From Augochlora pura (taxonomy: Eukaryota > Arthropoda > Insecta > Hymenoptera > Halictidae): a stretch of DNA of 64,000 nt. Made by a program: the position numbers and the translations under genes. Location: contig NC_135774.1 in the NCBI RefSeq assembly GCF_028453695.1, forward strand, positions 3,906,001 through 3,970,000, written 5' to 3'. The notes beneath the pieces were generated by a model. It ran no database searches. It saw only the letters and a program-made list of their open reading frames with translations, and was not told the DNA's origin. Positions 1-13,155 of the stretch are shown in pieces (positions within the stretch are counted from its first letter, which is position 1; each line of letters opens with the position of its first letter).

Positions 1-335
1 GTTCGATTGATGATTTGATATTTTTACGAACGTATTACTTCCAAGTAAATTTTGTGTCTAGGTGGAGTCCTAGGTATTTGATTACGTCTTTTTTGCGGCA
101 TTTCATGGCTCCGTAATATTATCCTTGGTGCCTTCTTTCTATGGAGTATGGACATCACATGATTGCATTTGTCATGGTTGACCTTTATTTTTCTTGCTAT
201 TCATCATTTTTCCAGAACGTGTATCTGTGTCTGTTGGAGTCTGACTGCTGCATCTGGTTTATTATATACTCCTAAAATGGCAGTATTGTCAGCAAATTTT
301 CAGCGTCTTTGGCACGTCTGAGGCGGATCTTAAGA
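1..335 (-). pseudogene. Jockey-like non-LTR retrotransposon RT relic
   Basis: Read on the minus strand, this edge of the window gives broken fragments of the C-terminal part of a non-LTR reverse transcriptase. The clearest piece is the peptide DVIKYLGLHLDTKFTWK at about positions 40-95. It matches the conserved motif with the pattern VKYLGIxLDxxLTWxxH found after the catalytic domain of jockey-clade elements. Upstream pieces are interrupted by several stops and frame changes, so the copy is dead. The element probably continues left of the window. The family assignment rests on this motif alone. Confidence 0.55.
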
Positions 336-436
336 CACATTTTTGTGGCACTTCGCTATTGTTGAATTTGATGTGAGAAAATGAATCTGCCTAAAGTACC
401 AATAGTTCTACAACATCTGAGAGGGACATTAATGTA

Positions 437-684
437 TTAACCCTTTGTACTCGAAGCCATTTTAACCGTCAATCTGAAATAATTTTTCTAGCGAACAGTA
501 TTTCCATTTTATGTGAAAAAGTGCATTTTATATATACGAAATTAATTCTTGTAACTCATACAAGCATTTTTATTTTTAACAATTTTTCTAAAATTAAACT
601 TTGTTGCTATACAAATTATTTTGGAAGGTGATAGAACAATTTTAGTGGTGCTTCAGAGTTACCAACCGAGTGCAAATGGTGAAC
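437..684. mobile_element. piggyBac-type MITE (TTAA), copy 1
   Basis: The left end is TTAA followed by CCCTTTGTACTCGAAGCC. The right end (about 667-684) carries a degenerate inverted match, CGAGTGCAAATGGTGAA. The interior is AT-rich and non-coding. A TTAA target followed by CCC is the hallmark of piggyBac-family elements. Related ends recur at about 11247, 12180-12194, 22535-22556 and 42070-42207, so this is a dispersed family. The right TTAA is decayed. Confidence 0.5.
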
Positions 685-932
685 CCCTTGCCGTAGTATA
701 ACGAGTCAAGCTCGTGATGAGGATTTCTAGTAACAAGCTATCAGGTATGAATGTTCATCCGTTCCTTTAAGCAGGAATCAAATTTTATTGTCTTGTCACT
801 AATATTTAAACGTTTGAGTAGATGCAAGTACACAATAAATATAAAATTCCTTTTTATTCTATGAAATTAGTGCCATCGAAAAAATTCTAATCATGGTAAT
901 TGTAAAGAAGATGGTATGGCAAGGGGTTAAAA
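681..932. mobile_element. Second TTAA-type MITE abutting the first
   Basis: AACCCCTTGCCGTAGTA near 683 is the inverted match of ATGGCAAGGGGTTAA ending near 932. Together they define a roughly 250-bp element with a TTAA right flank and a mutated left flank. It directly abuts the preceding MITE. There is no coding capacity. Confidence 0.4.
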
Positions 933-3900
933 GTCTCGTAGGATTTGAGACGTATTGATAGCTAAGAAAGTCTTACAAACACCTGAGAGACGATAGTGGG
1001 TCGAAAGTCTTAAAGGATCTGCAAAGTTTTATACTTTATTAAGAATTCATGACCAAATGAGTGTTAATGACCAGGAAAGTCCGTGCCTGAAAACCTTTAT
1101 TAATTTCTTAGGCTTAAAATGTTTACGAAACGCGGCTTCAATGTTTTAGATGACCTCGAAGAGTCACAGTAACAAAAATCATTTTTGCAACAAAAATCCG
1201 CAATCCCAGCTAATATAGATGTAACAGTAAATACAGTATTGATATCAAATATTAAACAATATTTTCATATATATAGTAATTTAACACCAAACGATATTTA
1301 ATGGTATTCTCAAATTGCCTCAAAATTGTTTAGATTGTAATTATCTCCGTTTACGCAATGATAGTTTATCTAACAATGATTGACGTTCTATTTGGATACA
1401 TAGATACGTATTTAGAACAATTAGCATGAATGTCACAATAAATGTTTTCATGACTTTTGATCATTGTATTAATCATCTCGTTAATTTTAAAATGATCACT
1501 CTGCTTTATTGACAAATGTTATTTAAATTCTTTTTAAAGGTTTGAATTAAAAATTTCCTAATTGAAATAGATCGAGGTATATAATATAACGCTTATTACG
1601 TCACATTTATATGTATATCGAACTAACGTGCCTAGAAAAATCATTGTAAAAAATACGTTGAAGGAAATTAATGAATAAAACTATAAATGATCCAAACTGT
1701 AATCAGTTATATTATTGTTGAAAAGCTTCGTTGTACAAATGTTAAAGAATTAAAACGTAAACTAATTAAATGTGTGCGTATGGTACCGGTGGTTATAGGA
1801 CTCGACATAGTCGATGTGAATTATATAAAAATACAGCCACGTGCAGAAAAAAGAACAGCATTTTATGTTTTTGATTTAACTTTGTTCTTTCTTAGTCTTT
1901 CGAAGGACAATAGTGAAAGAATCTCATTACTCGGTGTTTTTTCGCTGCGTCTTTGTGGTTATACGGTTCAATGATGCTTCCTGTTCCGGTTGGCAATAAA
2001 ACGTTAATTTGCCAGCCAGTTACCAACAACGAGAGATTCCATTGCGGATTTATTTTCGTATAATATATTTACTCCGGTAAACGTATCCTTTCGATGGCCA
2101 TGCTAATGACTTGGACTTCGTGGAACACAAAAAGGAAGTTGGATACAGCATGTAATCTCTTGAATTAAAAGTTACTTTACTTCTATAGTATCGAATCTGA
2201 ATTGTTGAAGCTGCAGCCACGCAACGCATAGTGCAATATAATAGATGTCTGGAAGAATTACTTGTTAGTTAAACTATTGTGTAATCTTACATTCAAACCA
2301 TTAACGTGGTAATGATATTTATCCATAATTTGAATTGTTCACAGTCGTATTTGTGATAAAATATAGTATGTTAAATACCAAACAATGAATAATTAGAAGT
2401 ATCAAAGAATGCCCTTACGTTCTCTTTAAATTATTGAAATTCGTGAAGAAAGAATTACGGTGTTACTGACCTTCTGTTTCGCGCAATTGAATTAAGAAAC
2501 TTTTATTTTGCGTAAAGATCTACAGTTTAGTCATTAGTAACAATGAATATATTAAAATTGTATGTACATTATGTTGTATTTTACACTATGGTAACTTGAT
2601 AGATTATTGATATTTTTGCTCTCATCGCTATTAGGTTGGATAAGTGACACGATAAGGGATCTCAATTTTTAATTTTTGAATATGTTTAATTTAATGTTAC
2701 AATAAATGTTTGACAAAGAAAAATCATGGATCAAGAAATTTTTTCTATAAATACAAAACGAAAACTATTTATAATAAATCTTAGATGCGGATTGTATGAA
2801 TTTGTACTATCTATTGGAAATATTTGTTGCACCACTTGAATACTTAATATCTTAGATCTCATGCAACCGCGATTAGTATACATTGATATACTTCAACATC
2901 TGTGTTAATTAAGTAGTCATTATTTATTGCCGATCAGTGAAAGTAATTGGGTCGTTGCGCTATCTAAAATCAGTGATCTCGTAATTCGATCACTTTACTT
3001 AGTGAAGTTAAATAATTTAACATAGACTCTAGAAAGGTCATCGATAGCCTTGTCGAGCCTATCATTGAAGGAAATTCATATAAGATGCTACTTTTCCTGT
3101 TCCAAAAATCCTCAATAAATTATTTATTCTCACTTTCACTTTCCAAATTAGTGTGACTGAATAAGAGATCGACATCGACGCGTATTCAAGTGGAGTACAT
3201 AATTAAAAAGATATTTTAATGAAAATATTAAAAAGCACGTATTGTTACTTTGAATTTGATATATTACAATTTCTTATAATATTACACTTTTGCCGTAATT
3301 TTAATGAATGATTTGTAGATGTAAATAAATGCAATAGTATCTTATTAATGAACTTTTCAAATATTGTATGCGTTATAGTAAAGTGAGATTGACTCTGCAG
3401 TTACAATATAATTTACGACTAGAATTGTAAAAAACGATCGACACATTATTGTACGATTAATTCAAGAAGACATTAATGGCTCGGTTAGTCGATGAAATGT
3501 GTATAAATACTGCCATCCATATTTGCATGCGTTTATGACAGCTAGTGTTAATAGCTCATATTGCAAGTTTAACGATAGCTAATCGATCGTTCTTAAGAAA
3601 ATTAACTCAATTACTGGGACGTTCATAATTTATCCCATACGACAATGATTATGTAAATTAAGTTACTGAAAGAAAACACGTTGTGAGTTAGTATAATAGC
3701 CAATGCGTGCATAGAAGGCTGTGGTTTTGGCGCAATGTCATTATTAAACATTTACCAAACAAATACAATCAAAAGAACTTCAGGTTAGTTTATTAATCAA
3801 TTCAACTTAAGAATACCGAATATTTGCCATTGAAAGTAATTTACCGTTAGTATTAGGAAAAGATATATTTGATATTATTTTTTGCCGTGCACACACATTA

Positions 3901-6670
3901 CTTCTATGTTTCATAAAATTAACAGGGCGAGTCTCGTAACATGACGATATCAAAAAACTCATAAAATATTTGTTATACGAAAAATTGTTTCAGGTAGAGG
4001 TTGTATGGTTTATATTGTTTTGCTTTTTTATTGTCGATTGTAACGGTTTACAATGGTATTAATTAATTACAGCGATATAATACACGTAACGAATTAACAT
4101 TTTTGTCATCGATAATTGTTGTTTGTAAAAATTTCAATTTTCAAAAACTACTTTTTGTTAACTTAATATGTTCACTGCATACACGGGCATGATCTCTAAA
4201 TGGTGAAACAATTATTTGAATGAAAGTTTACTTCAACAACGTCCAGTCATACTTGCAAGCTGAAACTCGTTTATGTCCCCACCACCTGGTCTCATCAGCC
4301 GAGCAACTCCATCAGGATCTCTCCTTAAACTTGCCGAGGCATACGTATAAGACACGTGTTAAAATTTTTGATCCTTGAAAGGTCCTTTGCCCCGCGGAGG
4401 GTATTCTCAGCGGATGAAGAAGACTCAGAGATTGTTTGATCAAGTAACCACAGCTGACACGAGAACCCAGCTTTTTCTTCTACGACAACCGAGAGGGGAG
4501 CAGCTCGAATTATGTACCCTTTGTCGAGCTGCGCGACGAATTCCTTGAATAAATTTAATCGGTAGGTAGGATTGCCTCGGAATCAACAGATTACGTGGAA
4601 GGAGCAATTATACCGATCGAATCCATCTGCCCGATGAAGCCTGGTTCGGTATTAATCGATCGTTTAAGATTTCTTACGACAGGTAATCGAACTTCTCGGA
4701 ATCGGTTGTAGTCCCCTCCTTGCGCTCATCTGTTCAAAGATATGTCACATCCCAATCTTCTTTAATCGCATAACGTTGTGTTTTGTCAGCCTACATAATG
4801 TACCGGTGCTTGTGCTTCGGATAAAGCGAAGCGCACCTGCAGGAAGCAACCTTGGAATAAAAGCGATAAAAACCTTGATGGGAATCCCCAGAGAGCAGAG
4901 TTCGATACAAGTTCATTCCAATTGTTATATTTATCTTTATAACAATTTATCCGACTGAGATTTATTTGTTATTCGAATAAGTCTTATTTTTACAAGTATT
5001 AATTCGAAAAATAATCAATCTGATAGTAATTGTAAGTGTTAATAGTGTTTTCCTACAGGTTACTGACTAATTTCTTCCACGTTTCTTTTAACAATCAACT
5101 TTCTTTCTTCACTGCTGCATTCCAGTCGAAAGTACAAATAGTTATGATTAACACAGCAATTATTGATTATGTAATGGTTACTATTTTTGATTACAATTAA
5201 CTACAATGTTTGGTATCGTGGTAATTAATAATAATTCTGGATAGTTTCTAGAAAATCCGCATGTATATTTCGTGACTTAAGACATTTGTAATTTGAGAAA
5301 AGATAAATTAATCATTTATCCGCGATTACAGATGACTGGTTAATTATTACAGATTGCCAAATGTAATTGTGATTATTGATTGAGTCTAGTGGCGATTACT
5401 TGTTTAATGATTATGGTTATCACGATTCCTTTTCATAACAATCACATAAGTACTCTCATAACAAATGATCATTTTGTGGTTTCATCGTCCACCTCTAATG
5501 TTGATTACAAATCAATGTATTGAATGTCATTTCAAGAACATTAAAATCGGTTCGTTCAACGTAAATATCTCTGCCTGCTAGCCACTCATGCATTTAATTT
5601 TAATTGAAGCAGTTAATGATAAGTTTCGATTGGTGGCACAGTTTTATATTTCAGAAGCAGAATTTGTTGCGTCTGATCCCAGTTGAAGGGGCGGGGCAAT
5701 AATCACGAGCATGGGATCGTAAACAGTTTATTATGGTCGCAAATTAACGACAGATTTAAACGATACTTCTAACACATAATAGGAATCCTTTTGAACCAGT
5801 GCTCGGTTGCATCTAGTCGACTGTGCTGCAACGCTCTACGATTCCATACATTCTAAATAGTAACAATAATTAACGATCAATTTGCATCTCTCACTGTCGC
5901 AGGTTTCATTCGAGATCCACGCAAGGTCATCAAGCACACGTAGCACGCGTGCATTGGTTATATCACAATCCTGATACCTGGGAATACCGTATGAACAGCA
6001 TGGAGACCGTGCTTAACACACTGTTTACCCTTACTCATTACCATAACCAATACGTATTAATAATTATCGACATCCATACGTTGCCTGTTGCTTTATCAAT
6101 ATGTAACGCAAGCCATCGATTTTCGTAATTTTGTAACGTACGTCGACAAAATTAATTTGTGTAGAACGAAGAGTGAATGAAAAATCCTCTAAAATATAAC
6201 AACAAGAAATTGTAGTAGCTCTTCTATGTAAGCCGCTTTCAATCTTCAATTTGATATAATTAATGAAATCAAATTAAATACGATTTAATAATATTAAGTC
6301 GACCTAGCAACAAATTGACTTGCGACACTTCTGCTTTAAACGGCTCATTTAGTGGAGCATGGTTCAATAACAATTAGTCACGTTTACGTGAGTCAATGGA
6401 ATTCATTTCGAAAGGTGAATGTTAAAGTACAGAATAATATTCTCGGAATGATCTTGGAGTGCTCTATATTCGCAAACAGCATCTCAAAAGTATACAGAGA
6501 AACTGCGTACTGCGTTATGCTCGTTAACAGACTTCCAATTATTATACAAAACAAGTTTTCTGCAACAAATACAGGAAACAGGAGTCAAGTAGTTTATTAC
6601 TTTTCTTCTCACAGTCTTCTAATTTCCTAAATGTTTTTAATCTCGTTTATTTATTTTCATCGAAATTCCA
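933..6670. other. Gene-poor AT-rich stretch
   Basis: I see no supported gene here. Short open frames such as 1687-1974 (+) have AT-driven composition, no recognisable motif and no splice context. A GC-richer patch at about 4260-4740 could be an untranslated exon or regulatory block, but nothing in the sequence decides this. Confidence 0.5.
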
Positions 6671-6972
6671 TTAACCCTTTTCGTTATGGCAATTCGCTGC
6701 GCTGAAGAACCGCTACTGAACGTGACACTGCGCCGAAAGTGCGCATTACGCACGCTGCGCGTCGAATAGAAAAAAATAAAAATAAGTCTCAATGGTCAAA
6801 ATGCGTTACGTATGTTTAAAATATACTTTTAGTATAATTAATCCAATTCGGTCAATAAAATCAAAAGATACTTTACAGATGCGACAGAATTCGTTACCTA
6901 TAGTCGGCGATTCTAAACACAAGTCTTCGCGTGGGTCCCAACTATAATCGCCATTCCTAACAGAAGGGTTAA
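6671..6972. mobile_element. piggyBac-type MITE (TTAA), second family
   Basis: The left end reads TTAACCCTTTTCGTTATGGC. The right end (about 6949-6972) is ATCGCCATTCCTAACAGAAG followed by GGTTAA, an imperfect inverted copy. Both ends sit on TTAA. The 302-bp interior includes a GC-rich block near 6700-6770 and has no open frame of note. Confidence 0.55.
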
Positions 6973-7109
6973 ATCCGCAGTTTACGAATTACTAACTAAC
7001 AATACGTAATTAAATTTCTCCATATGTTCATTCCAATGTCAAGGTTATGTCAATATACATTACTTTATTTACCGAACCTATTAAGGAACGAAACAAAAAT
7101 AACATAACA

Positions 7110-7645
7110 CTGTGAACAAAAAGTAAGGTGAATTTGTTTATGAAATGTAAATTCTTTATTTATTTTTTTTTCTTAGGTTGGTAGGACTGTCTATAACATT
7201 TGCCAAGCGTCTGTTTGTCAAAAGGTTTAATTATCTCCGAGTTACACGTGTTTTTGTAAACAACCAAAAGTCATCACGATAATGCACCATGTCATATTGC
7301 ATTGATTCTTCGCGACTTTTTTGCCAAAAACTCGACTCATATCGTTCCGCAATCACCGTATTCGCCTGATTTGGTTCCGTGCGTCTCCTGGCTATTCAGC
7401 AAACTCAAAAGGCCAATGCGGGGACGCCGTTTTGACACGATTGAGGAGATAAAAACCGAATCGAAGAAGGTCTTGAAGGCTATACCGGAAAAAGACTATT
7501 CCGACTGTTTCAAGGACTGGAAAAAGCGTTAGCAAAAGTGCGTTTTATCGGACGGGGATTACTTTCAAGGGGATGAAATTGATTTGTAAGAATAAATGAA
7601 GAATTTACATTTTATAAACAAATTCACCCTACTTTTTGTTCACAG
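7110..7645 (+). mobile_element. Internally deleted mariner transposon
   Basis: Terminal inverted repeats bound this 536-bp element. The left end begins CTGTGAACAAAAAGTA at 7110 and its inverted copy ends at 7645. The match runs for about 50 bp with few differences. Inside lies only the C-terminal third of a mariner transposase. The 5' part of the coding region is gone, so this copy would need a transposase from elsewhere. The expected TA target duplication is clear on the right (7646-7647) and decayed on the left. Confidence 0.85.
7272..7532 (+). pseudogene. Mariner transposase C-terminal fragment
   Basis: The frame opens with HHDNAPCH, the block around the second catalytic aspartate of mariner DD34D transposases. 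It continues through PYSPDLVPC, RGRRFDTIEEIK and FKDWKKR to a stop at 7530-7532. The third catalytic Asp, which normally follows PYSPDLAPC, is Val here (PCVSW). The N-terminal DNA-binding region and first Asp are absent. It is a dead fragment of about 86 codons, frame-intact but catalytically broken. Confidence 0.85.
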
Positions 7646-10014
7646 TAGTATATTGTTTCTGTAATTTTCAGACTGCTAAAATCTATTGTTTTTTTTTCTC
7701 TTATAAACGCAGGTTCAGTTAGTTATTAATCGTGATCCGGTTAGGAAATTGTAGCATAGTAACCTGAACTCTTTGTTCCGAAACAAACTTTGATATATTT
7801 GCATACGCGTAGTGCCTTTTACCATCATAGTAGAATTAGTCATTGATTTTAACATCGTTGCCGCTAATGTATGCCTCCTTTCGTAACGGCAATACGGTAT
7901 TTTTTTCTAACCGAAGTAAATCTAGATTCGTATAGCGCGTAGGATAGACGCAGGGAATCTATTATGCGAATGATCGGTCAAATTTCCTGAGCGAAAATGA
8001 GTTTTTATCATACAGTATGACATACTTATCAGTAGGAAAAATAGGGAAAATACGAACATGCTGATATTGTTGTAAACAGTCTCTTCTTTTCCGATGATCA
8101 AACATAGTTCAACGAAAAATTCTCCTGCAATTCCTGTGGGAATTGTTTCTCCCACAATCAGGGAGAAGTAGAAAATTGCAGCGCAATGTGTGTACATTTT
8201 TATGTAGGAGCATGCGAGTAGTAAATAATTACATATTCTCTGCAACAGTCAAGGAGGAATTATTATTCATTAGATACCTCAACCGGAAAACGTTTTTCAA
8301 AAATAATAAAGTAAATGTAGAACAACGCGTAATAAGTACCATTATTTATTCGTTCCTCCATTCTCTCATATCGGTTTCATTAAAAAACAAAATTCCTGTA
8401 TTTTTCACGAGCTTTTGGAACCAGGTGTTTCCAGCAGGATTCATTTATTACAACTCACTGTTACTTTGCGATTTATGTTTATCAGGTTATCTCATTATTA
8501 GACTGCGGATATTTATTAGAAATAAACATGTTTTACATGTATTGCAAGAAGTAAAATGCAAATAGAAAGTGATTCTTTTCTTTCATAATTTTACGTTATT
8601 GAAAGTAGTATCCTAGCATTCTTAATTTTAAGACTACAACTTACATGTGTATATAATAATAATATAATACAAGATAGAAGAGTTACGTTGACATTTATTT
8701 CTTTCCTTAATAATTTTATTCGGTTAAGCTTAATGCAACTATGCTTTCAAAATTTTTAATTGTATTTTCTGTTTTGCATTCGATTTACCTATTTTTGCTA
8801 TAAATACATAAAATCTTCGGTCTAATAATAATTATCGTTTCACCGATTTACTACTTTCAAAAATATATTTAACTATAAATCTTTCACTGTTTCAACGTTC
8901 TATTTAGCTATAACTATTTCACTGTATATTTAATTATAATCATAATGTTAAAAGTAGTGAGAGGTACAAATGTTTCACGTGTCTCCGAGATATTTCACAA
9001 TCTTAATTTAACTGGGACCCCTGTATATCTATTGTAATTATTAAGTTGCGAATTTTAAACATTTGTGATAAAAGAGTAGATCGAATACAAATACATTTAG
9101 AGAATTTGAAAATAATATTACATGTACATTGGTACGATGACTCCACGTTTTGACAGGGACAAAGAACGCTAGTTTCCATTAGAATCCGTCGTCAGTTTGA
9201 AATCTTGGTTATATACCTGCTTATCCGGAATAAGTAGCCGTGAAACTCGCAGAACCCTTGGCTAAGATCCGTATGAAATATGTTGAGTCTTAGCAAGCCA
9301 CCTCCGTCCATAAAATACGGCGAGATTCTAGCAGCTCAACTCGCCCACGACTAGAATTATCGTCGAATCATGGAAACGTTTCGGTAAGATTTCCCGCGCG
9401 CTTCCTGCTTACTTTCCCCTATTTTTCTTTCCACATCGTCGCGTTGAAGATCACTTTCTCCCTCTAAAACGAAAGAAAATTATGATATTCTGGACACTAG
9501 CAAAATACATACCTGCAAATTTAAGTATGTTTTTATATACTTTTTCACGTAAAATACTCTGTTTTTTTTGTTTTTTTTTCTTTTTTTCAAAACTGTGATA
9601 ACATGTTCCTTTATAGTACTTTTATATTGTATTTCGTACCATTAAATATAGCGACTATGAACAGTTTTCACCTATACACAAATGCTTCAGACAAATGTCA
9701 CATCTCTTTTTACGTAGGAATAAATTCTGGAATAAAAAGTATACTACTCCGTTTAAAAAAATAGGCGTCTCCTCTATATGTTCTTTACGTCTCCACCAAT
9801 CATAAAACTATTATCATTATATTATGTGCTCCTTGAAGTTAAGCAGCATTTGTCTCGATTATCAGAATTCTGTTTCTCAATCGCGATTATCTGTATTATT
9901 CAAGGTATTTTGAACTTTACGGTAGAGTTTGGATTATTTGAATAAGAAGAGAACATATCCAAGTGAATAAAAACTATTGCAACATTTTTTATCAAACATT
10001 TAATAAACATTCAC
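7646..10014. other. Intergenic; two overlapping antisense ORFs
   Basis: No confident gene. Two hydrophobic open frames overlap on opposite strands at 7922-8245 (-) and 8143-8565 (+), each with one or two possible membrane segments. I could not match either to a receptor family and neither has clear splice context. The rest is AT-rich with poly-T runs near 9560-9590. Confidence 0.4.
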
Positions 10015-10230
10015 TTAACCCTTAATTAGGCGCATGGGGTCAGGGCCACAGGGTCACAGTAAGTATTTGTTTCTTAAAGTTAAGTATATTAAAGAACTTT
10101 ATTAATTACTATAGAAATCCATTAAGTTTTATTCCTTTTTGATACTCCTTTCCCAATGTTTTTTNGGGGTTATTTAAGACCCCATGCGCCTAATTGGGTG
10201 ATTTTCTTAATGCGCCTAATTAAGGGTTAA
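10015..10230. mobile_element. 216-bp TTAA MITE with near-perfect TIRs
   Basis: TTAA at 10015-10018 is followed by CCCTTAATTAGGCGCAT. The inverted copy ATGCGCCTAATTAAGGG ends at 10226, followed by TTAA. A second inverted copy of the left end, GACCCCATGCGCCTAATT, lies just inside at 10179-10196, so the right arm is doubled. The perfect 17-bp ends suggest a recent insertion. It contains the window's single N (10165), in a T/G homopolymer junction. Confidence 0.8.
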
Positions 10231-10622
10231 TTATATAATTGTGTAATTAAACTCATATACATCAACAATATTACGTTATCAAAATGTTTTTCATGATTTT
10301 ACGCTTTATAAATATTCATTGATCCTTCTGTATTATCCGAGCTTACAGTTATCTAAGTTAGTCTCGGCCCACATCAACTCGGATCATCCAGACTCCACCG
10401 TACATAGAACTATAGTTTCTTTGAAGAATACTAATTGCAAATGTATTTATGTTTTGTCTTACGTTTCGTTATGTCTTATTGATATAAATAGTTACCATTA
10501 TATTATTTTAATATATTGTACATTATACTTGTACAATAACTGAACAGGGAAAAACTAGTATATTATGGCTGTTTACATTTTAATGTTAACTCTCTCCTTA
10601 CTCATTTCCATTACAAATAAAT

Positions 10623-10662
10623 ACTTCAGATAGTATCTGAAGTCGGCATTTCTTCAGCCGAC
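10623..10662. repeat. Two overlapping hairpin palindromes
   Basis: ACTTCAGATA and TATCTGAAGT form a perfect 10-bp inverted repeat around one base. It is followed at once by GTCGGC and GCCGAC separated by nine bases. The two structures share two bases. This could be a MITE remnant or a protein-binding palindrome. No flanking gene decides its role. Confidence 0.4.
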
Positions 10663-11354
10663 AAAATTAACATTTTTATTTATTTATTTGTATTACTTAT
10701 AGTTAATTTTATAACCATCGCTCTTAAGATATAAAAAATAGCGTTGCAAATGTTATCACGTTTCGTTACTTCAAAACAATGAAATCAAAACTAGAATGAG
10801 TGTACCTTGAGCATGTTTATTCTCCTTCGTTTACTACCGATGACTGAAATGTGTTACAGAAAACGGTGTTCAGAATTGCTGAAATTATAATATTGCAAGA
10901 AAACGATAAACGGAGGTAGGAAAGATCGTGTCAATGAGACGTGTAAAAAGCGGTTTCCCGTGAAATCTTTTTACCAGTCCAATCAACTGAGTTACTCGTT
11001 CACGTTCCGAAGGATTGGAACGCGTGCCCGAGCAGGTAGAGACTGTTCCGGAAGAGTGACGGGCCAAGATCACGCCTTAACCCAAAAGCGAGCAGTGAAA
11101 CGTGTGTACCAGTGGCATTGGTAAAATACGTAAGAGTGAAAGAACTTCCTGATCTACCGGCGTCCTCTAGGAGAGGCACGGATCGATCGGATATACGCCG
11201 ATTCAAGGACAAACATTGGAAATAAATTGTCACAGAAGACATTTGGCCCTTTGCAAGCGGAGCTATTTTAAGTCAAAATGCAAAATCGTTTTTCTGAACT
11301 ACACTATTTCCATTTTATATAGCCTGCTTTCTACACACGTGAAATTCAATCAAA

Positions 11355-11660
11355 ATCAAAACGATTTGCCACACAAATTAATGTAGTCGAAACCTGATAC
11401 CGTGATCAAATAACTGTTTTAATAATCGCATATTTGTCAGCCTGCTTAGCTCCAACGATTGAGGTTCCATTGCCCTGAAATAACACATATTCTTTATGTA
11501 TAGCTACCTCTATCATATTTCGTAAATTGTTTTGTGCTTAATGTTTATAATGAATTAAATATAACAAAGTATCTTCTGTATAAAAATTTACAAATCTGAT
11601 AACCTTACAATGTTAGAGTATACGTCACTCTTGATTTTATCATCGATAGAAATATAATGC
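11355..11660 (+). repeat. Dispersed repeat R1
   Basis: About 300 bp starting near AAACGATTTGCCACACAAAT and ending in TGATTTTATCATCGAT. It recurs in the same orientation at about 15778-16068 with roughly 85-90% identity by eye. It has no coding capacity. It sits inside a decayed TTAA-type MITE whose ends are near 11247 and 12194, which suggests a nested insertion. Confidence 0.65.
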
Positions 11661-11737
11661 ATAAACTAAGCTTAAAAATAAGATGGAATTCTTAGAGATT
11701 TTTATTAATATTTGGAGACACTCTAAAGCTAAAGAAC

Positions 11738-11806
11738 ATATATACACTTACCGACAAATGTTCAGAAACAACGCAATCGTTGGTAATTTCGGTATATTCC
11801 TTCTGT
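11738..11806 (+). repeat. Left inverted end, partner at 16.4 kb
   Basis: TATATACACTTACCGACAAA and the following ~45 bp, including TTGGTAATTTCGGTATAT, form an imperfect inverted copy of 16404-16466. Both copies show CACTTACCGACAAA next to TA, as expected for a Tc1/mariner-type terminus. They could be the two ends of one 4.7-kb element or two solitary ends. Confidence 0.5.
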
Positions 11807-13155
11807 TCCAAGATACATAGCTTGATAATAATAATAGCTTAATGAACTAACATTTCATACATCAATAAACAATGATTTTTTTCATTTTATATAACCTGCA
11901 TTCTATATAATTTCGTGTTTCTCACGCGACTGTTACACTTTTAAGAGTTCTGTGAATACAGTGGCGTGCTTTAATTGTAGACTCAAAATAACTTTTACAT
12001 TGTTATTGATATCCAAACGAAAACTATTAATCTATTAATCTATTAATTATAAGATGGAAATATACGAATATGATGTTTTATAAAATTTCTATTTAACTGT
12101 ATACACAAGTTTGATAATATAAAAGTTATTTCGAAACGTGATATAACAATTTTTAGCGGTGCCTTAGAGTCACAACTTGACTGCAAAGGGTTAATACCGG
12201 TCCGATGGAATGTCGGTGAATGACTGTTCCATGTTGCGCCGTCAAATGGAAGATCGTCGACGACTGCATTTGACCGTATGATACTTAAGATCAGAACTCG
12301 ACGAAGTTTTAGAATTTTTCCGTGAGTGAAAAGCTGCAGTGACTCATGAAAGTATTTGTACACTTTTTAATCAGGTAACTGTTCCTGACGAGTATAGTCA
12401 TCATGAATAAATGGCAATAGCCTTTTAAATTGTAATTACATGTATAGCGAAAAATCAAATATATTCGTAAATTTTAGGATGATTTGAATTTTGAAGACCA
12501 ATACGAAATAAAACAAACAAATAAAAAAATATAAATAATTACTACGAAAAATTTGTTGATAATGTCTGGGTTAGGTAGTCTACTTGTCACCGTTTACTTT
12601 TCGCGACACATTTTGAAAGAGATCGCGACGGCCAACTGCCTTAAAACGGAATAACTTTTTCAAACGAGGCCAGACGACTTAAATTTTGATAAAATGTTGG
12701 AATAACTATTTTACTCGACAATGTGTAAACAATTTTTTTGCAAATTCTGCAATTGGCTGAAGTGACAAGAAATATAAAAACAGCTTCGCTTATAACTTTT
12801 TTATGTAAGCTTATAAGAAAAATTTAATTGGTAGACAATTTACAGTTTCGCAGGATGCAGAGCTTATGGCGTGATCGGACATTACACGTGGACTGTCGTG
12901 GACTTCACACAGAGTCACAGATCGCTTGTTTTCGAATCTACCCACCGTCGGTGTTGGTGGACGAACAACGCAATGGCGAGCTCTCGTAATTATTAAAATC
13001 CTCTCGGTGGCCTGACAGAGTGGTCCTCACGCCATTGGCACGCTCATTGTTAGCCCGTCAATCTCAGGACGATTTCCCATTGTAGAACCCAGTGTTCGAC
13101 TTCGATAGTACGCGGCAGTATCGACCGTGAAAGTATTTTGAACGTCGACGAAAAA

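Noticed and set aside
7922..8565. Hydrophobic antisense frames that could be chemoreceptor fragments
   Set aside because: I could not identify any family-specific motif, the frames overlap on opposite strands, and AT-rich DNA often gives Phe/Ile/Leu-rich frames.
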